Of a stretch of DNA of 60,870 nucleotides, positions 37,878 to 45,669 are shown in pieces (position 1 is the stretch's first letter; the number at the start of each line of letters is the position of its first letter). The translations under genes and the position numbers were made by a program. Below the pieces are notes generated by a model. It was given only the letters and a program-made list of their open reading frames with translations, did no database searches and was not told the origin of the DNA. The stretch comes from Marinilabiliaceae bacterium (GTDB taxonomy: Bacteria > Bacteroidota > Bacteroidia > Bacteroidales > Marinilabiliaceae): positions 88,886 through 149,755 of the forward strand of contig JAFGBR010000021.1 of NCBI GenBank assembly GCA_016933045.1, written 5' to 3'.

Positions 37878-39284
37878 ATGAGATATATAGCCTATATAAT
37901 ATTGTTTAGTATCGCTTTTTTCGATGTCATGTCGCAAGATGTTGAAGTTAAATCTTTATCTTTTAATAAAAGAGGTAGCGACGAACTGGCTCCTTTTTTT
38001 CATGATTCGGTTTTGTATTTTTGTTCCAATAGAAAGAGTAGTGTTATAAAATCGGTTTTCGACCAAAACGGTCAATATCTTTTTAAGTTATATCAATCGA
38101 AATTAAAATATAATGGAACATGGACTGCTCCTGAAATAGCCTATCCACAGTTGCAAAGTGAAGTTAATAACGGTGCATTTTTTATATCGGAGAGTAATGA
38201 TGTTATTTATATCACTAAAAGTCAATCTTTTAATATAAAAAGTGCGAAACGTACAGGAAAAGGTGATAAATTTGGAGTTTTTGAGGTTAAAAAAGAAAAT
38301 GATAACTGGCAATCCGAAGTTAAATCTTTGCCTTTCAATTCACAAAATGATTATTCAACAGGACATGCATCTCTTTCAAATGATGGCAAATATCTGTTTT
38401 TTTCGTCCGATATGAACAGAGGGTATGGAGCGGCCGATATTTATTGTTGCGAAAAAATTGATGGAGTTTGGGGTGAACCTGTTAATGTTGGAAATAGAAT
38501 AAATACTCCTCGAAATGAACTCTTCCCTTTTGTAGATTCTTCGGGTAAGCTGTTTTTTGCTTCCGACGGTTTAGGTGGAAAAGGTGGCTTGGATATCTAT
38601 TATTCAGTAAAAGAGGCTGGCGCGTGGTCTGAGCCTGTTGCCTTGGAAGAACCGGTTAATACTGAGTTTGACGACTATGCTTTGATGGTTTTGTCAAATG
38701 ATGAAATTGGTTTTTTTACTTCGAACAGAAATAATAGTGAAGATATTTATATGTTTAAACAAATGTTTCCTAAGTTCGAAACGGTTAAACCACAAAAAGC
38801 AGATAAGTTTTGTTTTACTTTTTTTGAAAATGGACCTTATCAATCCGATACTTTACCATTTATTTATCGATGGACTTTTGGCGATGGTGTAAAAGCTAAG
38901 GGATTAAAAGTGCGTCATTGTTTTCCCGGTCCGGGTAAATATAAAATTAAGTTGAATGTGGTTGATACCTTGCAAAATATCGATTTGATGACAGTTGCAG
39001 AGCATGATGTTGAATTAAAAAGGAAAGAACAGGTTTTTATTTCATCTGCTGATACTGTAAAAATTAATGAGCCGGTTTCTTTTAATGCACATCAGTCCTA
39101 TTTTGAAAATCTGACCCCTAAAGATTATTATTGGACTTTCGAAGATGGAAAAAAGGAAAAAGGTGTAACTATTGTTCATATTTTTCGAAAAACGGGAAAG
39201 CAAAATGTTTTGTGCGGTACTGTCGATAAGAATGATAGTAATAAAAAGTTTTGTTCATTAAAAGAAATTGTTGTAATTGAATAA
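37878..39284 (+). CDS. Secreted PD40 beta-propeller protein with PKD domains
   Basis: 468 residues with a signal peptide (MRYIAYIILFSIAFFDVMSQ). Residues about 25-300 hold PD40/WD40-like propeller blades (DGKYLFFSSDMNRGYGAADIY, SGKLFFASDGLGGKGGLDIYY, SNDEIGFFTSNRN). Two PKD-like units follow (YRWTFGDGVKAKG with PGKYKIKLNV; DYYWTFEDGKKEKG). It resembles the periplasmic T9SS factor PorE/SprE-type proteins in the propeller but has no OmpA peptidoglycan-binding domain. It lies 12 nt after the PorP gene and 3 nt before the next gene. It may be a periplasmic or surface scaffold for this secretion set. Confidence 0.75.
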   Translation: MRYIAYIILFSIAFFDVMSQDVEVKSLSFNKRGSDELAPFFHDSVLYFCSNRKSSVIKSVFDQNGQYLFKLYQSKLKYNGTWTAPEIAYPQLQSEVNNGAFFISESNDVIYITKSQSFNIKSAKRTGKGDKFGVFEVKKENDNWQSEVKSLPFNSQNDYSTGHASLSNDGKYLFFSSDMNRGYGAADIYCCEKIDGVWGEPVNVGNRINTPRNELFPFVDSSGKLFFASDGLGGKGGLDIYYSVKEAGAWSEPVALEEPVNTEFDDYALMVLSNDEIGFFTSNRNNSEDIYMFKQMFPKFETVKPQKADKFCFTFFENGPYQSDTLPFIYRWTFGDGVKAKGLKVRHCFPGPGKYKIKLNVVDTLQNIDLMTVAEHDVELKRKEQVFISSADTVKINEPVSFNAHQSYFENLTPKDYYWTFEDGKKEKGVTIVHIFRKTGKQNVLCGTVDKNDSNKKFCSLKEIVVIE

Positions 39285-39287
39285 AAT

Positions 39288-40259
39288 ATGATTTCACGAA
39301 TAGTATTAATATTTAGTTGTTTTTTTGTTGGTATAGCCTCAATGGAGGCTCAGCCCGTGCCGGGGGCCGATGAAAACATTCCTTATTTGGTTACTTTTGG
39401 TTCTGATGGAGAAAAAGCGTGGGGTGATAATGATTTTTGTCAAATAATATTCTTTTCAGTTCCAAAGGATATTACTACTCCTGTTTTTATTAGGGTTTTT
39501 GATGCCGATATTGGTGGAGTTCACGATGAACAAAAGAGTGATTGGAATACAAAATCGTTTTATGGTATTTATGGAGGTAAAAATGCTTGTTCAAACCCCG
39601 ATGCTCAAAAGTCAAATTTAGATGGTAGTTACGACAGTGGAACTTTACTTGCAACGAAAACATTTGGTCAGAACGATGATTTAGATAATAAATGGTATTC
39701 CTTTGGCCCCTTTAATCCAACCGAAGGTGAGTTATTACCCGATTTTGGAGGTAATGTTTTTAAAGTAATTATTGAAGGAACACAAGGTGATGATGGAAAT
39801 ATGTATCATTTGTTTTTATCAACTTCAAAAACTGAAAATCGACCGGTTGAAGGAGCTTTTGCTTTCTATTTTAAATATAAGTTTAGAATGCACGATAATC
39901 CGAAAGAAATATCTCATATTTATCCTTATATCGATGATCGTGTAGTGGCTCTAAAACAAACCAATTTCGATTGGGATAGCGATGGGGTTATTCGTGTAAT
40001 ATCAGTTGCTAAGAATGGCGAAATGATGAAAGTGTCAGGAGATAATCAGTGGGCCGAAAGTCGTCATTTAATTAATAAAAATGAGAAAAACACCTCGTTG
40101 GATATACAAATGATTAAGGAGCAGTCGGGATCTATAAAAAGTAATAACGTTGTGATATATCTCGAAAATCAGTTTGGTGAGCTGATGCCATTTTATAGTG
40201 TTCCTATTGGAGGTATTCCAAAGTATAAGTATAGTATTGGAATGACTGTAGATGAATAA
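39288..40259 (+). CDS. Secreted protein of unknown family
   Basis: 323 residues with a signal peptide cleaved after SMEAQ (about residue 22). It is beta-rich and Asp/Gly-rich, with stretches such as RVFDADIGGVHDEQKSDW, YGIYGGKNACSNPDAQ and IYPYIDDRVVALKQTNFDWDSDG. I recognise no catalytic motif and no T9SS sorting domain. DWDSDG resembles a calcium-binding loop. It is packed between the PD40-PKD gene (3 nt) and the phosphatase sensor (14 nt), so it most likely belongs to the same machine, perhaps as a ligand or pilot for the sensor. Function not assigned. Confidence 0.7.
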   Translation: MISRIVLIFSCFFVGIASMEAQPVPGADENIPYLVTFGSDGEKAWGDNDFCQIIFFSVPKDITTPVFIRVFDADIGGVHDEQKSDWNTKSFYGIYGGKNACSNPDAQKSNLDGSYDSGTLLATKTFGQNDDLDNKWYSFGPFNPTEGELLPDFGGNVFKVIIEGTQGDDGNMYHLFLSTSKTENRPVEGAFAFYFKYKFRMHDNPKEISHIYPYIDDRVVALKQTNFDWDSDGVIRVISVAKNGEMMKVSGDNQWAESRHLINKNEKNTSLDIQMIKEQSGSIKSNNVVIYLENQFGELMPFYSVPIGGIPKYKYSIGMTVDE

Positions 40260-40273
40260 CTAACTGAACCATT

Positions 40274-43200
40274 ATGCAAACACTACTCTCTCGAATTAAA
40301 TATGTGATCTTTTTTGTGGTATTTTTATTAGTAAATAATTCAATTAAAAGTCAATCGTACGACTTTAAGGTTTACGATTCAAACTTAGGATTGCCTCAAA
40401 ACTTTGTATATTGCCTTGCACAGGGCAATGATGGTTATTTATGGATAGGTACCGGAGAAGGTTTGGTTAAGTATGATGGTATTCAGTTTATTAATTATTC
40501 ACTACACGACTCTTTAGCGAATGAATTTATTCGGGTTTTGTTTGTTGGTGATAATGGTCATGTATGGGTTGGTCACGATAATGGAAAAATGAGTCGATAC
40601 GATGGAATTGGTTTTAATAAAATTGAAATTGAAAATACTTCGAGTCCAATACGTGATATTTGTGAAACTGAATCGGGTGTTATTTGGGTAGTTGAACAAA
40701 ATCATGGACTGGTTAGAATTGACCAATCGTTAGAATCAAAAACTTTTTTTAGTCGGAAATTATTTGGTAGAAGGTTGTTTTATTCAATATTATCAATCGA
40801 TGAGCGCAACTTTCTTGTTGGTACTTCGCAGGGACTATTGAAGGTTACATTTAATGCCGAAGGTGAAATAGAAAATGTGTTGCCTATTGAAACAATACCC
40901 GAAGTGGGAATTAATGCAATAGAAAAACGAAAGATGTCGGAGGGGGAATATTGGATTGCTACCGAAGAATCGGGGTTTTATCTGTTTAAAGATAAAACCG
41001 GTGAGAGTTCACCTGTTGCGAATAATAATTTATGTTTGTTTTTTAATATAGAAAAAGAAAATATTACCGATATAATTGAGGAGGATGAAGGTCATTTGCT
41101 TTTATCGACATGGGGAAATGGAGTAGTGAAATTAATTTATGATCCCATATCTCAATCGTTTTCAGAATCGATGAATTTTTCACAAGCTAATGGATTAGGC
41201 AATAATTATATTAAAGATATTTTATTCGATAAGGAGGGTAATTATTGGTTTGCTACCTATGGAGGTGGTGTCTTTGCTCTAATTAATGATTATTTTCTTT
41301 TTTATCGTTTAGATGAGATAGGTTTTAAAAATAATAAAGTAAATGCTGTTATTCACGAAGATACCGATCTTTGGATGGGATTAGATAACGGATTACTTAA
41401 AACAGATCCGTATTGTTTTTCAAATCATGAATTTTACGATCAATTTCAAGGTGTTCCTAATGATAATATTACCGGTTTCTTTTATGATAATGATAATAAT
41501 TTGTGGGTCTCAACAAGTCAAAAAGGTTTATATAAAAGAGATTATGGAGCAACTAAATTTAGTAGGTTTAATTATACTAATAGCCGTTTAGGAAATCAAA
41601 TTAACGATATTGACGGATATAAGAATAAAATATTCTTAGCAACAATAGGAGGATTATACATTATTGATGTTTTATCAGGAGAAGTGATTCATTGGAATAC
41701 AGAAAAAGGATTACCACATAATAACATTAATTTTATTTATAAAGATCAGTTGAACCAAATTTGGGTGGGGCCAAAATCGAGTGGGATATGTAAGATTGAC
41801 ATGGCAAATATGAGTGTTGAAGTTCACCGTTTAGATCAAACAGCGGTAGATGTAAATGATATGACTCAGGATGTTGATGGAAATATTTGGTTAGCTACCC
41901 AAGGTAAAGGTGTGTTAAAATATGTTGAGGGAGATTCTATTTCTTCAATTACTGTTCAGTCTGGGTTGTCAAAAAATTATTGTTATAGTATAATTAGCGA
42001 TACTCAAAACCGTTTATGGATTTGTCACCAGCCAGGAGTTAGTTGTGTTGATTTATCGAAAGGAAAAAGTGTAAGGGTTTTTGGTTATGAAAGTAGCATG
42101 GGAGGTGATTTTTATCAAGTGTGGAAAGATCGTAAAAATGTATTGTGGTTTGCTTCATCTGAAGGTGTAATACAGTATTTTCCCGATTTAGATAAAACAA
42201 ATTTAGTACCACCCATATTAAATTTTACAAATATTGAGGTAAATGGAGTAAAGTATCAACCCGGAAAAAAAATTGAACTACCTTATTTATATAGTGGAAA
42301 TTATAAGTTTAGGTTTGATTTTATTGGTATTAGTTTTAAAAATCCCGCATCAGTTACCTATAAATATAAAATGGAAGTTAATGGTGAAGATAATGGAGGT
42401 GAATGGGTTGATTTAGGCACTAGTCGGAGTCGTGAATATGGTATTTTGCCTGCGGGAGATTATGAATTTAAAATTATTGCATTTAATGAAGATGGAGTTT
42501 CAACTTCAGTACCATTAAAGATTCAAATAAGTATTGATCCTCCAATTTGGGAAAAATTGTGGTTTTATTTGATTCTTTTGGTCATTTTTGGATATCTCGT
42601 TTATCTTTTTATCAAGTATCGTGAAAGAAAATTGATTATGCAAAAGCTCCATTTGCAGCGAGAGGTGGCATCGCAAACAGTTATGTTACGTAAGCAAAAG
42701 GCTGAAATTGAACGTAAAAACAGAGATATTACTGACAGTATTAATTATGCTAAAAAAATCCAATCGTCAATATTACCTTCTTTATCGCAATTGAGGTCTA
42801 ATTTCCCCGAATCATTTGTTTATTATCTACCACGCGATATTGTTAGTGGTGATTTTTACTGGTTTCATCAGTATAAAGACTATTTTTTGGTTAGCGTTGC
42901 TGATTGTACCGGACATGGAGTGCCGGGAGCATTTATGTCGATGATAGGGAGCACGCTGCTTAATGATATAATTAAAAGTAGAACAATTAATTCACCTGCT
43001 GAAATATTGGAAAATCTTGATAGAGAGATAAAAGTTTTATTACAGAAAAATAGCGTAGATCAAACCCAGGACGGCATGGATATTTCAATTGTTGAAATTC
43101 ATATCCCAACTCGTAGAATAAGATTGGCTTCGGCTAAACGACCTGTTTTTATGTTTGTAAATAATGATTTGAATATTTATAAAGGAGCACGTAGAAGTAT

Positions 43201-43477
43201 TGGTGAAGAACATGTTGAGGACGACCGTGGTTTTGTTAATATTGAGTATCAATTATCTAAAGGTGATTCTATTTATTTGTTTTCCGACGGATATACCGAC
43301 CAGTTTGGTGGCCCTACGGGTAAAAAGTTTATGAAAGTTGGGGTGCAAAATTTATTGGAACAGATAAAAAATAAGCCAATGATTGAGCAACACGAATTGA
43401 TTGAACAGAATTTTATTGATTGGAAAGGTGATTTAGATCAGGTTGACGATGTTATTTTTCTTGGTATTCGTCTTTGA
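40274..43477 (+). CDS. Membrane sensor: two-component-type propeller, Y_Y_Y domain and SpoIIE/PP2C phosphatase
   Basis: 1067 residues. After a signal peptide (to about 27), residues 30-650 contain many reg_prop blades (GLPQNFVYCLAQGNDGYLWIG, HEDTDLWMG, DVDGNIWLATQGKG) and then a Y_Y_Y domain (about 660-750). A single membrane helix spans 758-782, a coiled coil about 785-840, and a PP2C-type SpoIIE phosphatase 845-1067. Phosphatase metal sites are visible: SGDFYWF near 860, ADCTGHGVPGAFMSM, FSDGYTDQFGG and the terminal DQVDDVIFLG. The outer half is like hybrid two-component sensors of Bacteroidetes, but the output is a Ser/Thr phosphatase instead of a kinase. It is last in the five-gene cluster and precedes a terminator. 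Confidence 0.88.
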   Translation: MQTLLSRIKYVIFFVVFLLVNNSIKSQSYDFKVYDSNLGLPQNFVYCLAQGNDGYLWIGTGEGLVKYDGIQFINYSLHDSLANEFIRVLFVGDNGHVWVGHDNGKMSRYDGIGFNKIEIENTSSPIRDICETESGVIWVVEQNHGLVRIDQSLESKTFFSRKLFGRRLFYSILSIDERNFLVGTSQGLLKVTFNAEGEIENVLPIETIPEVGINAIEKRKMSEGEYWIATEESGFYLFKDKTGESSPVANNNLCLFFNIEKENITDIIEEDEGHLLLSTWGNGVVKLIYDPISQSFSESMNFSQANGLGNNYIKDILFDKEGNYWFATYGGGVFALINDYFLFYRLDEIGFKNNKVNAVIHEDTDLWMGLDNGLLKTDPYCFSNHEFYDQFQGVPNDNITGFFYDNDNNLWVSTSQKGLYKRDYGATKFSRFNYTNSRLGNQINDIDGYKNKIFLATIGGLYIIDVLSGEVIHWNTEKGLPHNNINFIYKDQLNQIWVGPKSSGICKIDMANMSVEVHRLDQTAVDVNDMTQDVDGNIWLATQGKGVLKYVEGDSISSITVQSGLSKNYCYSIISDTQNRLWICHQPGVSCVDLSKGKSVRVFGYESSMGGDFYQVWKDRKNVLWFASSEGVIQYFPDLDKTNLVPPILNFTNIEVNGVKYQPGKKIELPYLYSGNYKFRFDFIGISFKNPASVTYKYKMEVNGEDNGGEWVDLGTSRSREYGILPAGDYEFKIIAFNEDGVSTSVPLKIQISIDPPIWEKLWFYLILLVIFGYLVYLFIKYRERKLIMQKLHLQREVASQTVMLRKQKAEIERKNRDITDSINYAKKIQSSILPSLSQLRSNFPESFVYYLPRDIVSGDFYWFHQYKDYFLVSVADCTGHGVPGAFMSMIGSTLLNDIIKSRTINSPAEILENLDREIKVLLQKNSVDQTQDGMDISIVEIHIPTRRIRLASAKRPVFMFVNNDLNIYKGARRSIGEEHVEDDRGFVNIEYQLSKGDSIYLFSDGYTDQFGGPTGKKFMKVGVQNLLEQIKNKPMIEQHELIEQNFIDWKGDLDQVDDVIFLGIRL

Positions 43478-43496
43478 TACATAATATACTTTTTTG

Positions 43497-43523
43497 AAAC
43501 CGGATTTTTATCCGGTTTTTTTT
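43497..43523 (+). terminator. Terminator closing the five-gene cluster
   Basis: AAACCGGAT (43497-43505), a 4-nt T loop, and ATCCGGTTT (43510-43518) followed by a T-run. It is a strong intrinsic terminator that separates the cluster from the ppx operon. Confidence 0.9.
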
Positions 43524-43537
43524 CGCTTTAATAACTC

Positions 43538-43545
43538 TATTTTTG
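43538..43545 (+). promoter_or_regulatory. ppx operon -7 box
   Basis: TATTTTTG matches TAnnTTTG directly after the terminator and 22 nt before the ppx ATG, giving a very short leader. The -33 position falls in the T-run of the terminator. Confidence 0.5.
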
Positions 43546-43567
43546 TGAGATATTTGAAATTATTGAA

Positions 43568-44503
43568 ATGAGAGTTGCAACTATTGATTTGGGAACTAAC
43601 ACCTTTAATTTGTTGATAGCTGAAGTTGTTTCGGATAATGATTATAACATTTTATTTGAAAATAAGCTTCCATCAAAAATTGGTAAAGGGGGGATAAATA
43701 ATAACACATTATTACCCGAAGCTATTGAGCGTGGATTGTCGGTTTTGAAGATTCATAAAAATACCATTGAGAAATATAATGTTGAAAAAACAGTATGTAT
43801 TGCAACAAGTGCAATTCGAAATGCTACAAATGGAAATGAGTTTGCCCTGGAAGTTAAAAAGCATTTGGGTTTTAATTTAAATATTATTAGTGGAATTAAA
43901 GAGGCAAAAATGATTTTTGATGGTATTAAACAGGTTGTTCCTATTGGCAGTGACAAGGTTATGATACTTGATATTGGAGGTGGTAGTAATGAGTTTATTA
44001 TTGCCAATAAAGATGGTATCATTTGGAAACATAGTTTTGAACTGGGAATGGCTCGTTTATTAGATAGGTTTAATCCATCTAATCCTATTATAAAAGACGA
44101 GATTGATACTGTTGAAAACTACTTAAGAAATGAACTGTATTTGTTATTCGAAGTTTTAAAACAACATGAAGTAACTACTTTAATTGGATCGAGTGGTGCG
44201 TTTGATACAATTGCAGGAATGCTAGCGCTGCACAAGTCACCAAATATTTTAATGTCTAAAATTGTAACTTATAAAATTGATTATAACGACTTTATTCAGT
44301 TGCATATTAAACTATTAAATTCAACTATAGAACAACGATTGAAAATGGAACGCATGGAATCGTTTCGTGTCGAAATGATTGTTTTAGCTTCTATTTTTAT
44401 TAATTTCATTGTTCGTGAATGTCAGATAATAAATATCTGGCAATGTTCTTTTTCGTTGAAAGAGGGCGCAATTTACCAAATTATGAAAGGAGAATTGAAT
44501 TAA
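43568..44503 (+). CDS. Ppx/GppA-type exopolyphosphatase / pppGpp phosphohydrolase
   Basis: 311 residues, an ASKHA-fold phosphatase. The first phosphate loop is TIDLGTNTFNLLIAEV (residues 5-20), then ATSAIRNATNGNEF, and the second loop ILDIGGGSNEFIIAN (about 136-150). It has only the N-terminal catalytic half, without the HD-like domain of E. coli Ppx, which is usual in Bacteroidota. It hydrolyses polyphosphate and/or pppGpp; which one cannot be read from the sequence. Its stop lies 2 nt before the response regulator start. Confidence 0.9.
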   Translation: MRVATIDLGTNTFNLLIAEVVSDNDYNILFENKLPSKIGKGGINNNTLLPEAIERGLSVLKIHKNTIEKYNVEKTVCIATSAIRNATNGNEFALEVKKHLGFNLNIISGIKEAKMIFDGIKQVVPIGSDKVMILDIGGGSNEFIIANKDGIIWKHSFELGMARLLDRFNPSNPIIKDEIDTVENYLRNELYLLFEVLKQHEVTTLIGSSGAFDTIAGMLALHKSPNILMSKIVTYKIDYNDFIQLHIKLLNSTIEQRLKMERMESFRVEMIVLASIFINFIVRECQIINIWQCSFSLKEGAIYQIMKGELN

Positions 44504-44505
44504 TT

Positions 44506-45669
44506 ATGGCCAAAATACTTGTAATTGACGATCAGAAAAGTATTCGAAATACATTAAAAGATGTGCTTGAATACGAAGGACATGAAGTGGCGGTAGCCGA
44601 ACATGGACTTGATGGTGTTGAGATGTTTAAAAATGATAAATTCGAAGTTGTTTTGTGCGATATAAAAATGCCCGAAATGGATGGAATTGAAGTGTTGGGG
44701 AGAATAATTGAGATTAACCCCGATGTGCCGGTTATTATGATTTCGGGGCATGGAAATATTGATACTGCTGTTGATGCTATAAAAAAGGGGGCTTATGATT
44801 TTATAGAAAAGCCTCTCGATTTGAACCGTATTCTTGTTACCATACGTAATGCTTTTGAAAAGAAGGAGTTAGTTGTCGAAACTAAAGTGCTTAAAAAGAA
44901 GGTGTCGAAAACTTTCGAGATGATTGGTGAAAGTGAAGCTATAAAAAAGGTACAGAGCATGATTGAAAAGGTTGCCCCTACCGATGCCCGTGTGTTAATT
45001 ACGGGTAGTAATGGAACAGGGAAAGAGCTAGTTGCCCGGTGGCTGCATGAGAAAAGTGCTCGGGCATCGGAGCCATTTATCGAGGTTAACTGTGCTGCAA
45101 TACCGTCCGAATTGATTGAAAGTGAGTTGTTTGGCCATGAAAAAGGTGCTTTTACGTCGGCAATAAAACAGCGAAAAGGAAAGTTTGAACAAGCAGATGG
45201 TGGTACAATTTTTTTAGATGAGATTGGAGATATGAGCCTTGCAGCTCAGGCTAAAGTGCTAAGAGCTTTGCAGGAGAATATGATATCGAGGGTTGGAAGC
45301 GATAAGGATATTAAAGTTAATGTTCGTGTTTTAGCTGCTACAAATAAAAATTTGAAAGAGGAGATAGAAAAGGGTAATTTTCGCGAAGATCTTTATCATC
45401 GGTTGAGTGTTATTTTAATTCATGTGCCATCGTTGAATGAGCGTAGGGAGGATATACCCTTACTTGCCAATCATTTTATAAATCTTTTGAGCGAGGAGTT
45501 AAATATGCGACCTAAAACACTTGATCCGTCGGCAATTGAAGTGCTAAAAGGACTTAATTGGACTGGAAATATACGTGAGTTTCGAAATGTTATTGAAAGG
45601 CTCATTATCCTTTGTCCCGATACTATTACTGACGATGATGTTAAAACTTACGCATTGCCAAATGTTTGA
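44506..45669 (+). CDS. NtrC-type sigma-54 response regulator lacking a DNA-binding domain
   Basis: 387 residues from ATG 44506. The receiver domain (1-120) has phosphoacceptor Asp52 in LCDIKMPEMDG. The AAA+ domain has Walker A GSNGTGKE, the sigma-54 contact loop GAFTSA (instead of GAFTGA), Walker B GGTIFLDEIGD and the arginine-finger region REDLYHRLSV. The protein ends right after the AAA+ lid (NWTGNIREFRNVIERLI...YALPNV). No Fis-type helix-turn-helix follows, and the next gene overlaps the stop by 8 nt, leaving no room for one. FlgR of Helicobacter is a known precedent for activation without DNA binding. No cognate kinase is adjacent. Confidence 0.9.
   Translation: MAKILVIDDQKSIRNTLKDVLEYEGHEVAVAEHGLDGVEMFKNDKFEVVLCDIKMPEMDGIEVLGRIIEINPDVPVIMISGHGNIDTAVDAIKKGAYDFIEKPLDLNRILVTIRNAFEKKELVVETKVLKKKVSKTFEMIGESEAIKKVQSMIEKVAPTDARVLITGSNGTGKELVARWLHEKSARASEPFIEVNCAAIPSELIESELFGHEKGAFTSAIKQRKGKFEQADGGTIFLDEIGDMSLAAQAKVLRALQENMISRVGSDKDIKVNVRVLAATNKNLKEEIEKGNFREDLYHRLSVILIHVPSLNERREDIPLLANHFINLLSEELNMRPKTLDPSAIEVLKGLNWTGNIREFRNVIERLIILCPDTITDDDVKTYALPNV

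Noticed and set aside
45575-45661. Longer aspA start, or a frameshifted HTH for the NtrC-type regulator
   Set aside because: The upstream extension of the aspA frame reads as antisense-like hydrophobic sequence without HTH character, and the family N-terminus begins at 45662. The regulator is therefore truly short.
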